From Marilutibacter penaei (lineage in GTDB: Bacteria; Pseudomonadota; Gammaproteobacteria; Xanthomonadales; Xanthomonadaceae), in NCBI RefSeq assembly GCF_014145395.1, contig NZ_JACHTE010000007.1, positions 1 through 64,000 on the forward strand: a stretch of DNA of 64,000 bases, in the 5' to 3' direction. The notes beneath the pieces were generated by a model that saw nothing but the letters and a program-made list of their open reading frames with translations, had not been told where the DNA came from and did no database searches. The first letter of the stretch is position 1. Each line of letters begins with the position of its first letter. A program made the translations under genes and the position numbers. Shown one piece after another: positions 17,803-27,136 of the stretch.

Positions 17803-19413
17803 ATGCCCGCCATCCAATCGCAGCTCGATCCCCGCTCGCAGGACTTCCTGGACAACGTCGCGTTCCATCGCGCCCTCGTGGACGAGCTTGATGCGCGCCT
17901 TGCGCGTGCCGCCGAGGGCGGTGGCCTGACGGCACGGGACAAGCACACGGAGCGCGGCAAGCTGCTCGCGCGCGACCGCATCGCCGCCCTCCTCGACACC
18001 GGCTCGCCTTTCCTCGAGATCGCCCCCCTCGCCGCCGAGGACATGTACGAAGGCGCCGCCCCGGCGGCTGGCATGGTCTGCGGCATCGGCCGGGTGATGG
18101 GCCAGGAAGTGGTGATCGTCGCCAACGACGCCACGGTCAAGGGCGGCACCTATTTCCCGATGACGGTGAAGAAGCACCTCCGCGCGCAGGAAGTCGCGCG
18201 CGAGAACCGCCTGCCCTGCGTCTACCTGGTCGACTCCGGCGGCGCGTTCCTGCCGCTGCAGGACCAGGTGTTCCCGGACAAGGAGCACTTCGGCCGCATT
18301 TTCTACAACCAGGCACGGATGAGCGCGGAGAACATCCCCCAGGTCGCCGTGGTGATGGGCAGTTGCACCGCGGGCGGCGCCTACGTGCCGGCGATGTGCG
18401 ACGAGTCGGTCATCGTCAAGGAACAGGGCACGATCTTCCTGGGCGGCCCGCCGCTGGTGAAGGCCGCGACCGGCGAGGTGGTCGATGCCGAGACCCTGGG
18501 CGGCGCCGACGTGCACACCAGCGTCTCCGGGGTGGCCGACCACTTCGCCGAGGACGACCGCCACGCGCTGGAGATCGCGCGCGACATCGTCGGCACGCTC
18601 AACCGCAGCAAGACCCTGCCGGTCACGGTGCGCCCGGTCGTCGAACCGCGCTACGCGGCCGAGGAGCTGTACGGCATCGTGCCGCGCGACACGCGCCGGC
18701 CCTTCGACATCCGCGAGGTCATCGCACGCGTGGTCGACGGCAGCGAGTTCCAGGAGTTCAAGGCCCGCTACGGCAAGACCCTGGTGACCGGCTTCGCCCA
18801 CCTCCATGGCTACCCGGTCGGCATCGTCGCCAACAACGGCATCCTGTTCGCCGAGAGCGCGCTGAAGGGCGCGCACTTCATCGAACTGTGCAACCAGCGC
18901 GGCATCCCGCTGGTGTTCCTGCAGAACATCACCGGCTTCATGGTCGGCAAGAAGTACGAACAGGCCGGCATCGCGAAGGACGGAGCGAAGATGGTCACCG
19001 CCGTGGCCTGCTCGCATGTGCCCAAGTTCACCGTGGTCATCGGCGGCAGCTTCGGGGCCGGCAACTACGCCATGTGCGGCCGCGCGTATGGCGCGCGCTT
19101 CCTGTGGATGTGGCCGAACGCGCGCATCAGCGTGATGGGCGGCGAGCAGGCGGCCAGCGTGCTCTCGACGGTGAAGCGCGACGGCATCGAGGCCAAGGGC
19201 GGCCAGTGGAGCGTCGAGGAGGAAGAGGCCTTCAAGCGTCCGATCCGCGACCAGTACGAGTCCCAGGGCAGTCCCTGGTACGCGACCGCCCGCCTCTGGG
19301 ACGATGGCATCATCGACCCGGCCGACACCCGTCGCGTGCTTGGACTGGGGATTTCCGCCAGCCTGAATGCGCCGATCGATGACCGCACCCGCTTCGGGGT
19401 GTTCCGGATGTAG
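17803..19413 (+). CDS. liuB: 3-methylcrotonyl-CoA carboxylase carboxyltransferase (beta) subunit
   Basis: From the ATG at 17803 ([10 protein letters not shown]) the protein has 536 residues, the usual size. It moves the carboxyl group from carboxybiotin to 3-methylcrotonyl-CoA in leucine degradation. The two crotonase-fold halves are visible. The N-terminal half has [13 protein letters not shown] and the start of the acyl-CoA pocket, and the C-terminal half has [12 protein letters not shown] and [16 protein letters not shown] with oxyanion glycines. The VGKKYE and [17 protein letters not shown] segments are typical of MCC rather than propionyl-CoA carboxylase. Its alpha partner lies 8 kb downstream at 27137, separated by chaperone, bactofilin and feo genes. 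Confidence 0.92.
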   Translation: MPAIQSQLDPRSQDFLDNVAFHRALVDELDARLARAAEGGGLTARDKHTERGKLLARDRIAALLDTGSPFLEIAPLAAEDMYEGAAPAAGMVCGIGRVMGQEVVIVANDATVKGGTYFPMTVKKHLRAQEVARENRLPCVYLVDSGGAFLPLQDQVFPDKEHFGRIFYNQARMSAENIPQVAVVMGSCTAGGAYVPAMCDESVIVKEQGTIFLGGPPLVKAATGEVVDAETLGGADVHTSVSGVADHFAEDDRHALEIARDIVGTLNRSKTLPVTVRPVVEPRYAAEELYGIVPRDTRRPFDIREVIARVVDGSEFQEFKARYGKTLVTGFAHLHGYPVGIVANNGILFAESALKGAHFIELCNQRGIPLVFLQNITGFMVGKKYEQAGIAKDGAKMVTAVACSHVPKFTVVIGGSFGAGNYAMCGRAYGARFLWMWPNARISVMGGEQAASVLSTVKRDGIEAKGGQWSVEEEEAFKRPIRDQYESQGSPWYATARLWDDGIIDPADTRRVLGLGISASLNAPIDDRTRFGVFRM

Positions 19414-19468
19414 CGTCAGCCGTCACGACGACGGATGGATCGGGGGAAAACAGGGGGAGTTGCAGGGG

Positions 19469-21157
19469 ATGATCGTAGGTATCGACTTGGGGACCACGCA
19501 TTCGCTGGTCGGCGTGTATGGGGATTCGGGCAGCACTCTGTTCCCCAACGCATTGGGGGATGTCCTGACCCCCTCGGTGGTAAGCCTGGACGAGGATGGC
19601 GTGCTGGTGGGACAACCCGCGCGCGAGCGCCTGATCAGCCATCCGCGGCGATCGGTGGCCAACTTCAAGCGCTGGATGGGCTCGTCCCGCGAGACCCGAC
19701 TCGGCGACCGCGTGTTCCGGCCCGAGGAGCTCTCGGCGATCGTGCTGCGCGCCCTGGTCGCCGATGCGGAGGCAGCGCTGGGCGGGAAGGTCCGCGAAGC
19801 CGTCATCAGCGTCCCGGCGTACTTCTCCGACGCCCAGCGCAAGGCCACGCGGGCCGCGGGCGAGCTGGCCGGGCTGAAGGTCGAGCGGCTCGTCAACGAG
19901 CCCACGGCGGCGGCCCTGGCCTATGGCCTGCAGGATCGCGAAGGCGAAGGCCGCTTCCTGGTCTTCGACCTGGGCGGTGGCACCTTCGATGTGTCGATCC
20001 TCGAACTGTTCGACGGAGTGGTCGAAGTGCATGCAAGCACCGGCGACAATTACCTCGGCGGCGAGGATTTCCTCGAGGTCATGGTGGATGCCTTCGCCCG
20101 CGACCACGCGCTCGCACCCGGCGACCTGGCGCCGCACGAACATGCGCAGCTGCGCAGGCGACTCGAACAGGCCAAGCGCACGCTCGGCCAGGAGGGCACC
20201 GCTTCCGTGGAGATGGCCCTGCAGGGGCGTGAACTGGAATGGAGCATCGACGAGGCGCGATTCTCCTCCCTCGCCGAGCCGTTGATCCAGCGCATGCGCG
20301 CGCCGGTGGAGCGGGCGATGCGCGACGCGCGGATACAGCCGGGGCAACTGGACGAGATCGTACTGGTGGGCGGTGCGAGCCGCATGCCGCAGGTGGCGCG
20401 GCTGGTGTCGCGGATGTTCGGACGCCTGCCGCTCCGGCACGTCAATCCGGATCAGGCGGTCGCCTTGGGCGCCACCGTCGCCGCGGGCCTGAAGGCACGC
20501 GACCAGCGCCTGGAAGAGGTCATCCTCACCGATGTCTGCCCGTACACCCTGGGCACCCAGGTATCGCGCCGGGAAGAGAACGGGCAGGTCCGCAACGGGT
20601 ACTTCCATCCGATCATCCCGCGCAACAGCACGGTGCCGGTCAGTCGCGAAGACGACTTCTACCCCATGACCCCCGGTCAGTCGCAGGTGCTGATCGACGT
20701 CTACCAGGGGGAAAGCCCGATGGTGGCGAACAACATCAAGCTCGGCGAGATCAACATCCCGATCGCTGCCCACGCCGCACCCGGCGAGCGTGGCGTCACC
20801 GTCCGGTTCACCTATGACGTGAACGGCCTGCTGCAGGTGGAAGTCCGCGAGCATGCCACGGGCAAGGTGCACGAGCTGGTGCTCGAACAGAACCCCGGCA
20901 TGCTGGGTGCCGACGAGATCCGCGAACGGCTCGCCGCGCTCGAGACACTGAAGATCCACCCGCGCGACCAGCAGGAGAACCTGCAGGTCCTGGCGCGCGC
21001 CGAACGCCTGTACGAGGAATACCTGGAGCAACGGAACCTGCTGCAGGAGTGGATTGGCCGCTTCCGCAACGTGCTGGAAGGCCAGGACAGCGACCTCGTC
21101 GAAACGCACCGTCGCCAGTTCCACCAGGCGCTGGACGAATTGGAGGCCCGGGCCTGA
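19469..21157 (+). CDS. hscC: HscC-type Hsp70 chaperone
   Basis: Starting at the ATG at 19469 after a GGGGGAG ribosome-binding site, the protein has 562 residues, shorter than DnaK (about 640) and close to E. coli HscC. The ATPase domain shows GIDLGTTHSLVGVY (phosphate 1), VFDLGGGTFDVSILEL (phosphate 2) and VLVGGASRMPQV (adenosine). The linker and beta-sandwich substrate domain follow, and the C-terminal lid is truncated. The next gene overlaps it by one base (TGATG) and encodes a J-like membrane protein. That pairing is also known for HscC with DjlB/DjlC in E. coli. Client unknown. It likely works at the inner membrane rather than as a general chaperone. Confidence 0.88.
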   Translation: MIVGIDLGTTHSLVGVYGDSGSTLFPNALGDVLTPSVVSLDEDGVLVGQPARERLISHPRRSVANFKRWMGSSRETRLGDRVFRPEELSAIVLRALVADAEAALGGKVREAVISVPAYFSDAQRKATRAAGELAGLKVERLVNEPTAAALAYGLQDREGEGRFLVFDLGGGTFDVSILELFDGVVEVHASTGDNYLGGEDFLEVMVDAFARDHALAPGDLAPHEHAQLRRRLEQAKRTLGQEGTASVEMALQGRELEWSIDEARFSSLAEPLIQRMRAPVERAMRDARIQPGQLDEIVLVGGASRMPQVARLVSRMFGRLPLRHVNPDQAVALGATVAAGLKARDQRLEEVILTDVCPYTLGTQVSRREENGQVRNGYFHPIIPRNSTVPVSREDDFYPMTPGQSQVLIDVYQGESPMVANNIKLGEINIPIAAHAAPGERGVTVRFTYDVNGLLQVEVREHATGKVHELVLEQNPGMLGADEIRERLAALETLKIHPRDQQENLQVLARAERLYEEYLEQRNLLQEWIGRFRNVLEGQDSDLVETHRRQFHQALDELEARA

Positions 21158-22653
21158 TGTGGGCATTCGCCGAACTGGGACTCGAGTCCGGGGCGGACGC
21201 GCGCGCTGTCAAGCGCGCATATGCCCAGCGCCTGAAAACTACCCGGCCGGATAGCGATCCAGCGGGGTTCCAGCGCCTGCATGCCGCCTACCAGGCAGCG
21301 CTGGCAGCACTGGTGTCGGTCCAGCATAACGACACCCGGCGCCCCGCAGCCGGGGCACCGGGGAGCGAGGAGCCGCCGCCCTCGCCCGCGGCAGCCAGCA
21401 GGGATGGACCGAGGGACACGCCCTCCCCCGGGATCGCGGACACCCGACCCGGGCCCGCGACGGACGTCTTCGATGCCGACGCGTTCCTGGCGGGCCTTAT
21501 GGAGCCTCTGGTCCGGGGCGAACCGGCGGACGTCCGTCGCTGGCTGGAGGCACAGCCGGCGCTGTGGTCACTGCAACTCAAGGGCCGGCTCGGCTATTGG
21601 CTCCTCGACCGCCTGCATGAGCGCAGTCCGCCGGTAGCCGAAGACAACCTGGACGTGCTCCTGGACTTCTTCGACCTCGACCACGTACTGAGCGGGGTGG
21701 ATCCGGACGCGCTAATGCGGCTGCGCAACCGCCTCGGGTTCCGTCACGACCTGCAACCAGGCCGCGAACGGGCGCTCGGCGACCGGATCTTCCACGGCCG
21801 ACCCCGCCACGACCGCCACGCGTGGGCGCTCAAGGCGATGCGGCAGTTGCGCAGGCGGCTGGGCTGGCTACGCGCCCTTGCTTTCGCGTTGCCCTCCCGT
21901 CGACCTATCGAGATGCGCCACCTGGTGCTCGCACTCGACGATGGCGACCTCGACAGCCTGGGCGGCCTGGTCGACCTGCGCCAGACGCGCTTCTGGCTGG
22001 CCGCCGGCGACGGCAGCCGGCAATCCGTCGCCCGTCGCCTCGTCGCGCTCACGCGCTGCATGGCCGTCGCCGCCGGCATCGGTCTGGTGTTCGGGCTGGT
22101 GCACTGGCTGACCGGAGACCTGCCAGGCTGGAATACGGTGGCTCCCGCGGTCGGTTTCGGCGCCAGCACGTTCGCCTGGCTCGTGATGGGCCTTTACGTG
22201 GTCTGGGAAGCCTGGGTGGCGATAGCCGGATACTTCAACTGGCAGTCCGCGCCGGAGGAGATCCCAACCCCCCGGCCCCGGTTGCGCCTGTTCTGGGTCC
22301 CCGTGCTTTCGGGCCTGGCCCTTCTGCTGGCGCTGCCACCCCCTCCCTTCGACGTGCTCGCGATGCCGGTCGGCAGCCTGGCCGCACTGACCGGTCTGGT
22401 GCGCTGGGTGCGCCGCTCCGGCCTGCGCCTGAACTTCAGCGGTTGGCGCCTGATCCTGCTTCTCCCCTTCCTGAAGGGATCCGCAGCCCTCGTGGCGGTG
22501 ATGATCACCGCCGGCGGTCCTCGGCTGGGGGTCGGCATGGCCGTGGGTGGGCTGCTGTTCTGGTCGATCGACGCATGGCTGCGCCGGAAGTCATGGTGGC
22601 CGATGCTGCGCCCCCACCTCCCCGCGAAGACCATCGCCGAACCTGGCCGATGA
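21157..22653 (+). CDS. J-like-domain membrane protein, presumed HscC co-chaperone (DjlB/DjlC type)
   Basis: The 498-residue protein begins directly with a J-like helix pair (WAFAELGLESGADARAVKRA, residues 2-21). The loop that is normally HPD reads RPD (30-32), within LKTTRPDSDPAGFQ. A Pro-rich linker (about 55-105) and a helical region follow. From about residue 305 on there are about five hydrophobic segments, giving a polytopic C-terminal half. The N-terminal J-domain followed by transmembrane helices resembles E. coli DjlB/DjlC. The one-base overlap with hscC indicates co-translation. Whether RPD still stimulates Hsp70 ATPase is unknown. Confidence 0.78.
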   Translation: MWAFAELGLESGADARAVKRAYAQRLKTTRPDSDPAGFQRLHAAYQAALAALVSVQHNDTRRPAAGAPGSEEPPPSPAAASRDGPRDTPSPGIADTRPGPATDVFDADAFLAGLMEPLVRGEPADVRRWLEAQPALWSLQLKGRLGYWLLDRLHERSPPVAEDNLDVLLDFFDLDHVLSGVDPDALMRLRNRLGFRHDLQPGRERALGDRIFHGRPRHDRHAWALKAMRQLRRRLGWLRALAFALPSRRPIEMRHLVLALDDGDLDSLGGLVDLRQTRFWLAAGDGSRQSVARRLVALTRCMAVAAGIGLVFGLVHWLTGDLPGWNTVAPAVGFGASTFAWLVMGLYVVWEAWVAIAGYFNWQSAPEEIPTPRPRLRLFWVPVLSGLALLLALPPPPFDVLAMPVGSLAALTGLVRWVRRSGLRLNFSGWRLILLLPFLKGSAALVAVMITAGGPRLGVGMAVGGLLFWSIDAWLRRKSWWPMLRPHLPAKTIAEPGR

Positions 22654-22870
22654 CGGGGTGCGATGCCTTTCAAGTCCCCGCCCGCCAGGAAGGGGCAAGG
22701 ATGTGATCCCGGGCGCGCCGGCAGGCGGCGCCGGTCACGACTACGACCGCTCGTCGACGAGCCCCCGGGAATACCGAGAACTCCTGCACGAAACTGCCAT
22801 CGGGGCGGTGCTAGCCTCGATGGGACCGGCCTCCCCTGGGCCGGACCAGTCCCGTGAGAGGAACCGCAGC

Positions 22871-23413
22871 ATGGCCATTTTCGGCAATCCCCCCGCTTCC
22901 CAGAAATCCGACGCGTCCAGCGCGGTCCCGCCGGCCAAGGCGCCGCCCCGCGAAGACGAGCCGCGCGCGAACGTCGCCTCGTTCACCGCGCCGGAGCCCG
23001 CCCGTCAGGCCAGCACGCCCCAGCGCAGCGCCACCCCGGACGCCAAGGAATCGGTAATCGCCTCGGACCTGACCATCGAAGGACGGATCGAGGGCTCGGG
23101 GCACGTGCGCCTCGCCGGCCGGTTCAAGGGCGACGTCAACGTGCAGGGCGACCTGACCATCGAAGTGGGCGCGAAGCTCGATGGCGGGGTGAAGGCCCGC
23201 AAGGTCATCATCGCCGGCGAGCTCGAGGGCAACATCGAATCGGCCGAGCGCGTCGAGCTGCTCGACAGTGGCGCGATGACCGGCGACATCAAGGCCGGGA
23301 CGGTCACCGTTGCGGCGGGATCGCGCATGAAGGGCCAGGTCGAGTTTGGCTGGAGCAAGGACGGCAAGGGCACTGGCAAGGGCCGCGCCGGGGAGAACGG
23401 CGCCGACGCATGA
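22871..23413 (+). CDS. bactofilin
   Basis: The 180-residue protein carries the bactofilin (DUF583) right-handed beta-helix, from about residue 63 to 160. It is built from repeats such as DLTIEGRIEGSGHVRLAGRFKG and VIIAGELEGNIESAERVELL, flanked by disordered Pro-rich N-terminal and Gly/Lys-rich C-terminal tails. Bactofilins polymerise without nucleotide into filaments on the inner membrane that localise cell-wall or polarity factors. The start at 22871 is chosen because it matches the usual MAIFG-like beginning and follows a GAGAGGAACC ribosome-binding site. It overlaps the next gene by ATGA. The preceding 217 bases hold no convincing gene. Confidence 0.88.
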   Translation: MAIFGNPPASQKSDASSAVPPAKAPPREDEPRANVASFTAPEPARQASTPQRSATPDAKESVIASDLTIEGRIEGSGHVRLAGRFKGDVNVQGDLTIEVGAKLDGGVKARKVIIAGELEGNIESAERVELLDSGAMTGDIKAGTVTVAAGSRMKGQVEFGWSKDGKGTGKGRAGENGADA

Positions 23414-23778
23414 GCGGCCCGCGTCCGGGCACCCCGGGCGCGACCCGGACGTGCCCGCACTGCAAGACCACGATCCTGGAAAGCGCCAGCGTCTGCCCGG
23501 CGTGCAAACACCACCTGCGCTTCGACCCGGAAACCGCCGGTGGCCAGCGCGAGCGGACCGTGCCACTCAAGGTCGAGGGGGCCATCCGCCCGCAGGCCAG
23601 TGACGCTGCGCTCGAATATTCGGTGGTGGTGACGGTACGCAACGAACGCGGCGAGGAGATCGACCGCCAGGTGATCGGCGTGGGTGCGCTCTACCCGGGC
23701 GAGGAGCGGACCGTCACCCTCGCGGTGGAAGGGTTGGAGATCAAGGGCTATCGCGCCGGACGCGGGCGCCGCCACTAG
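23410..23778 (+). CDS. zinc-ribbon protein coupled to bactofilin
   Basis: The 122-residue protein has an N-terminal zinc ribbon, CPHC (residues 15-18) and CPAC (29-32). A beta-rich domain (about 50-115) contains YSVVVTVRNERGEEI and LYPGEERTVTLAV, suggesting an immunoglobulin-like sandwich. There is no signal peptide, so it is cytoplasmic. The ATGA overlap with the bactofilin gene suggests a partner that binds or regulates the filament. No specific function is known to me. Confidence 0.7.
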   Translation: MSGPRPGTPGATRTCPHCKTTILESASVCPACKHHLRFDPETAGGQRERTVPLKVEGAIRPQASDAALEYSVVVTVRNERGEEIDRQVIGVGALYPGEERTVTLAVEGLEIKGYRAGRGRRH

Positions 23779-23811
23779 CGTCCGCCCGCCCTGCTGCAGC
23801 CGCGCGCGGTG

Positions 23812-24078
23812 TCAATGCCGCCGCGCGCTACCCTCGTCGGCGTCGCAACTGTTACATCCACCGCACGCCCCGCCGGCGCCGCCCTGCAGTGCCGGGGGCG
23901 CGAGCCAGCGCCCGATCTTGCGCGCCCACGCGGGGCGGCCGTCCCGCAGCAAGGGCGCGGCACAGGCGATCCGCCAGCGCCGTACCTGCGACGGCATCTG
24001 CCGCTTCAGTACGTACAGCGCACTGGCCACCACGGCCAGCGCGATCACCACGTACTGCAGGAGCAGGCCACCCTCCAT
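23812..24078 (-). CDS. small FeoB-associated Cys-rich membrane protein
   Basis: The 88-residue protein starts three bases after the feoB stop. It has one N-terminal membrane segment (LLLQYVVIALAVVASALYVL), a basic middle part and a C-terminal cysteine cluster (CGGCNSC, near residue 73). Small single-pass proteins with terminal CxxC-type clusters often follow feoB. They are thought to aid or sense ferrous iron transport. Here it takes the place of FeoC, which is not present. Confidence 0.65.
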   Translation of the reverse strand: MEGGLLLQYVVIALAVVASALYVLKRQMPSQVRRWRIACAAPLLRDGRPAWARKIGRWLAPPALQGGAGGACGGCNSCDADEGSARRH

Positions 24079-24081
24079 TGC

Positions 24082-25950
24082 TCAGCCCGCGCCCAGGGCC
24101 ACGGCAAGCTGGTAGGTCAGCATTGCCATCAGGTAGGCGAGCGCGAACAGGTAACCGGTGTTGATCGCCATCAGCTTCCACGATCCGGTCTCGCGCTTGA
24201 CCGTCGCCAGGGTGGAAATGCACTGCGGCGCATAGATGAACCACACCAGCAGCGCCAGCGCCGTCGCCAGCGACCACTCGCTGCCGATGATGGGGGTCAG
24301 GGCTTCCGCCGCCGCTTCGTCGTCGGCCGCGGACAGCGCATAGACCGTCGCCAGCGACGACACCGCCACTTCGCGCGCAGCCATCCCCGGGATCAGCGCG
24401 ATGCAGATCTGCCAGTTGAAGCCCAGCGGTGCGAACACGGCGGCAAGCGCGTGTCCGATGCGACCGGCGAAGCTGTAGTCGATGGCCGGTCCGGTCGCCC
24501 CCTCGGGCGGTGCGGGATAGCTGGCCAGGAACCACAGCAGCACGGTCAGCGCGAGGATGATCCCGCCGACCCGGCGCAGGAAGATCCAGCCGCGCTCCCA
24601 GAGGCCGATCAGCACGTCGCGCGGATGCGGGATGCGGTACGAAGGCAGTTCGAGCATCAGCGCGTGCTCGCTCTTGTCGCGCCGCCACTTCTTCATCACC
24701 CAGGAGACCACGAGGGCGCTGAGGATGCCGGCCATGTACAGCCCGAACAGCACCAGGCCCTGCAGGTTGAAGACGCCGACGTCCCGTGCCGGGATGAAGG
24801 CGCCGATCAGCAGCGCATAGACCGGCAAGCGGGCCGAACAGGTCATCAGCGGCGCCACCATGATCGTGGCCAGGCGGTCGCGCGGATCCTGGATGGAGCG
24901 CGTCGCCATGATGCCGGGGATCGCACAGGCGAAGCTCGACAGCAGCGGGATGAAGCTGCGGCCCGACAGGCCCGCCGCCGCCATCATCCGGTCGAGCAGG
25001 AACGCCGCACGCGGCAGGTAGCCGGACTCCTCCAGCACCAGGATGAAGAGGAACAGGATCAGGATCTGCGGCAGGAACACGATCACCCCGCCCAGGCCAG
25101 CGATGATGCCGTCGACCAGCAGACTGGCCAGCGGGCCCTCGGGCAGGACGCCCGACACCGTGCCGGCCAGCCAGCCGGTGCCCGCGTCGATCAGGTCCGC
25201 GAGCGGCGTCGCCCAGGCATAGACGGCCTGGAAGATGAGGAACATCACCAGCGCCAGCGAGAGCAGGCCGATCACCGGATGCAGCAGCCAGCGGTCCAGC
25301 GCATCGTCGATCGCGGCCGTGCGTCGCGGCATGGTGACCGCGACGTCGATCAGCCGGCGGGTCTCCGCATGCAGCACGTCGGCATCGCCGGCGGCCCCTT
25401 CGGGCAGCTGCCGCGTGGGCGGCTGGCGCAGGGCGGGCTCGCCCTCGATCGCTTCCACCAGCGCTTGCGCGCCATTGCGGCGCACCGCCACGGTGGGCAC
25501 CACGGGCACGCCGAGTTCGCGCTGGAGCGCCTCCAGGTCGACCTTGATGCCGCGGCGTTCGGCGGCATCCATCATGTTGACGGCGAGCACCATGGGCTTG
25601 CCGAGCGCCCGCACCTCGAGCGCGAACCGCAGGTGCAGGCGCAGGTTGGTGGCATCCACCACGCACACGATGGCATCCGGCGCCGGCTCGCCCGGATAGA
25701 ACCCGCGGCAGACGTCGCGTGTCACCGCCTCGTCCAGGCTCGCGGCATGGAAGCTGTAGGCGCCCGGGAGGTCCAACACGGCGTACTGGCTTCCGGAGGG
25801 CGCGAAGAATCGCCCCTCCTTCCGCTCGACCGTGACGCCGGTGTAGTTGGCCACCTTCTGGCGGCTGCCGGTCAGCTGGTTGAACAAGGCCGTTTTGCCG
25901 CAGTTCGGGTTGCCGACCAGGGCCAGGCGCATCGGTGCGACGTCGCTCAT
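24082..25950 (-). CDS. feoB: ferrous iron transporter FeoB
   Basis: The 622-residue inner-membrane iron(II) transporter is a compact FeoB (E. coli 773). The N-terminal G-domain has GNPNCGKTALFN (G1, about 13-24), the G2 Thr region around VANYTGVTVERKEG, DLPGAY (G3) and VNMMDAAE (G4). A helical GDI-like region follows, then two Gate motifs within about eight membrane helices, including LPQILILFLFILVLEESGYL and GIMATRSIQDPRDR. It overlaps feoA by ATGA and is followed by a small Cys-rich protein, so the three form one operon. Confidence 0.93.
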   Translation of the reverse strand: MSDVAPMRLALVGNPNCGKTALFNQLTGSRQKVANYTGVTVERKEGRFFAPSGSQYAVLDLPGAYSFHAASLDEAVTRDVCRGFYPGEPAPDAIVCVVDATNLRLHLRFALEVRALGKPMVLAVNMMDAAERRGIKVDLEALQRELGVPVVPTVAVRRNGAQALVEAIEGEPALRQPPTRQLPEGAAGDADVLHAETRRLIDVAVTMPRRTAAIDDALDRWLLHPVIGLLSLALVMFLIFQAVYAWATPLADLIDAGTGWLAGTVSGVLPEGPLASLLVDGIIAGLGGVIVFLPQILILFLFILVLEESGYLPRAAFLLDRMMAAAGLSGRSFIPLLSSFACAIPGIMATRSIQDPRDRLATIMVAPLMTCSARLPVYALLIGAFIPARDVGVFNLQGLVLFGLYMAGILSALVVSWVMKKWRRDKSEHALMLELPSYRIPHPRDVLIGLWERGWIFLRRVGGIILALTVLLWFLASYPAPPEGATGPAIDYSFAGRIGHALAAVFAPLGFNWQICIALIPGMAAREVAVSSLATVYALSAADDEAAAEALTPIIGSEWSLATALALLVWFIYAPQCISTLATVKRETGSWKLMAINTGYLFALAYLMAMLTYQLAVALGAG

Positions 25951-26195
25951 GCCGCCTCGCCTCCATTGGACACCCGAACGCGTGCCGCCTCGCTGCGACG
26001 CAGTGCGAAGCGGGTGTAGCCGACCTGCACCAGCAAGGGGTCCGCGGAAAACGGACCCGCGGCCATCATCTCCACCCGTTCGCCGGCCACGAAACCCAGT
26101 TCGCGCAGGCGACGCGCGATCGGGTCATTGGGAGCGGCTTCTTCCACGCACTCCACCCGGGCCACGGTGCGCCGCGGCAGTTCGGAAAGCTTCAA
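25947..26195 (-). CDS. feoA: ferrous iron transport protein FeoA
   Basis: This small SH3-like protein assists FeoB. Its core LSELPRRTVARVECVEE and the later RLRELGFVAGERVEMMAAGPF match FeoA. The likely start is the TTG at 26195 (reading MKLSELPRR), which agrees with the family N-terminus and gives 82 residues. Another TTG at 26213 would add six residues but has no ribosome-binding site. A Fur-box-like dyad lies about 20 bases upstream. Confidence 0.85.
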   Translation of the reverse strand: MKLSELPRRTVARVECVEEAAPNDPIARRLRELGFVAGERVEMMAAGPFSADPLLVQVGYTRFALRRSEAARVRVSNGGEAA

Positions 26196-26214
26196 ACGGA
26201 CACCCGTGCACAAA

Positions 26215-26229
26215 TGGGAACTGTTCTCA
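26215..26229. promoter_or_regulatory. Fur-box-like 7-1-7 dyad before feoA
   Basis: TGGGAAC-T-GTTCTCA is an interrupted palindrome with six of seven positions matching between arms. The outer TG/CA and inner AA/TT positions match the Fur core TGATAAT-n-ATTATCA, but the GG and C positions deviate. It lies between the divergent feoA and enoyl-CoA hydratase genes, where Fur repression of feo would be expected. Confidence 0.4.
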
Positions 26230-26319
26230 ATTCTAGCATTGCCGCGCCCTGCCCGGCGGGCCGTCGCCGCAAGCCGCTATCATGGCAAGGTTTCGTGACC
26301 GGAGTGGCATGCTCAGCCC

Positions 26320-27102
26320 ATGGACGCCCCCCTGCAGACCCGAATGGACGGCCCCGTCGCGCGCGTTCGCCTGACCCGCCCGGAGGTTCACAACGCCTTC
26401 GACGATGCGTTGATCGCACGCTTGACGACGGTCCTGGAGGGCCTGGGGGCCGACCCGACCGTTCGCATCGTGGTGCTGGAAGCGGAAGGCGCTTCATTCT
26501 CGGCCGGCGCGGACCTGAACTGGATGCGTGGCATGGCAGCGGCCAGCGAGGCAGAGAACCGCGAGGACTCGCTCGCCCTCGCCCGCCTGATGCGGACCCT
26601 GGACGAATTGCCCCGGCCGACCGTGGCGCGCGTGCAGGGCGCGGCATTCGGCGGCGGCGTTGGCCTGGTGGCCTGCTGCGACATCGCGATCGGCGCGAGG
26701 GGCGCGAAGTTCGGACTGACCGAAAGCCGGTTGGGGCTGCTGCCGGCGGTGATCTCGCCTTATGTCGTCGAGGCGATCGGCGCCCGGCAGTCGCGACGCC
26801 TGTTCGCCACCGCCGAAGTGTTCGATGCGGACGAGGCCGCGAGCATCGGCCTGCTGCACCAGGTCGTCGAGCCGGATGCGCTGGACGCCGCCGTGGACGC
26901 GCAGGTCGCGCTGCTGCTCAAGGCCGGTCCCGTGGCCAGTGCCGGCGCGAAATCGCTGGTGCGGCGGGTGGCCGCCCATGCCGACCGCGACCGGCATGAC
27001 CGCGACAACGCCGCACTGATCGCCGCCCTGCGCGTCTCCGCGGAGGGCCAGGAGGGTCTGTCGGCCTTCCTGGAGAAGCGCAGGCCCGACTGGGCCGGGT
27101 GA
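26320..27102 (+). CDS. liuC: enoyl-CoA hydratase, probably methylglutaconyl-CoA hydratase
   Basis: The 260-residue crotonase-fold protein has oxyanion-hole segments SFSAGADLNWMRG (about 58-70) and AAFGGGVGLVACCDIAIG (about 107-124). ADLNWM in place of the common GNDxxE is typical of methylglutaconyl-CoA hydratases. These hydrate 3-methylglutaconyl-CoA to HMG-CoA in leucine breakdown. It is followed after 34 bases by the carboxylase alpha gene, and the operon continues to HMG-CoA lyase. The order (hydratase, MCC alpha, lyase) supports the assignment. Confidence 0.88.
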   Translation: MDAPLQTRMDGPVARVRLTRPEVHNAFDDALIARLTTVLEGLGADPTVRIVVLEAEGASFSAGADLNWMRGMAAASEAENREDSLALARLMRTLDELPRPTVARVQGAAFGGGVGLVACCDIAIGARGAKFGLTESRLGLLPAVISPYVVEAIGARQSRRLFATAEVFDADEAASIGLLHQVVEPDALDAAVDAQVALLLKAGPVASAGAKSLVRRVAAHADRDRHDRDNAALIAALRVSAEGQEGLSAFLEKRRPDWAG

Positions 27103-27136
27103 GCCCGGCACCCCGAAACGGAGAGAAAGGAACACG

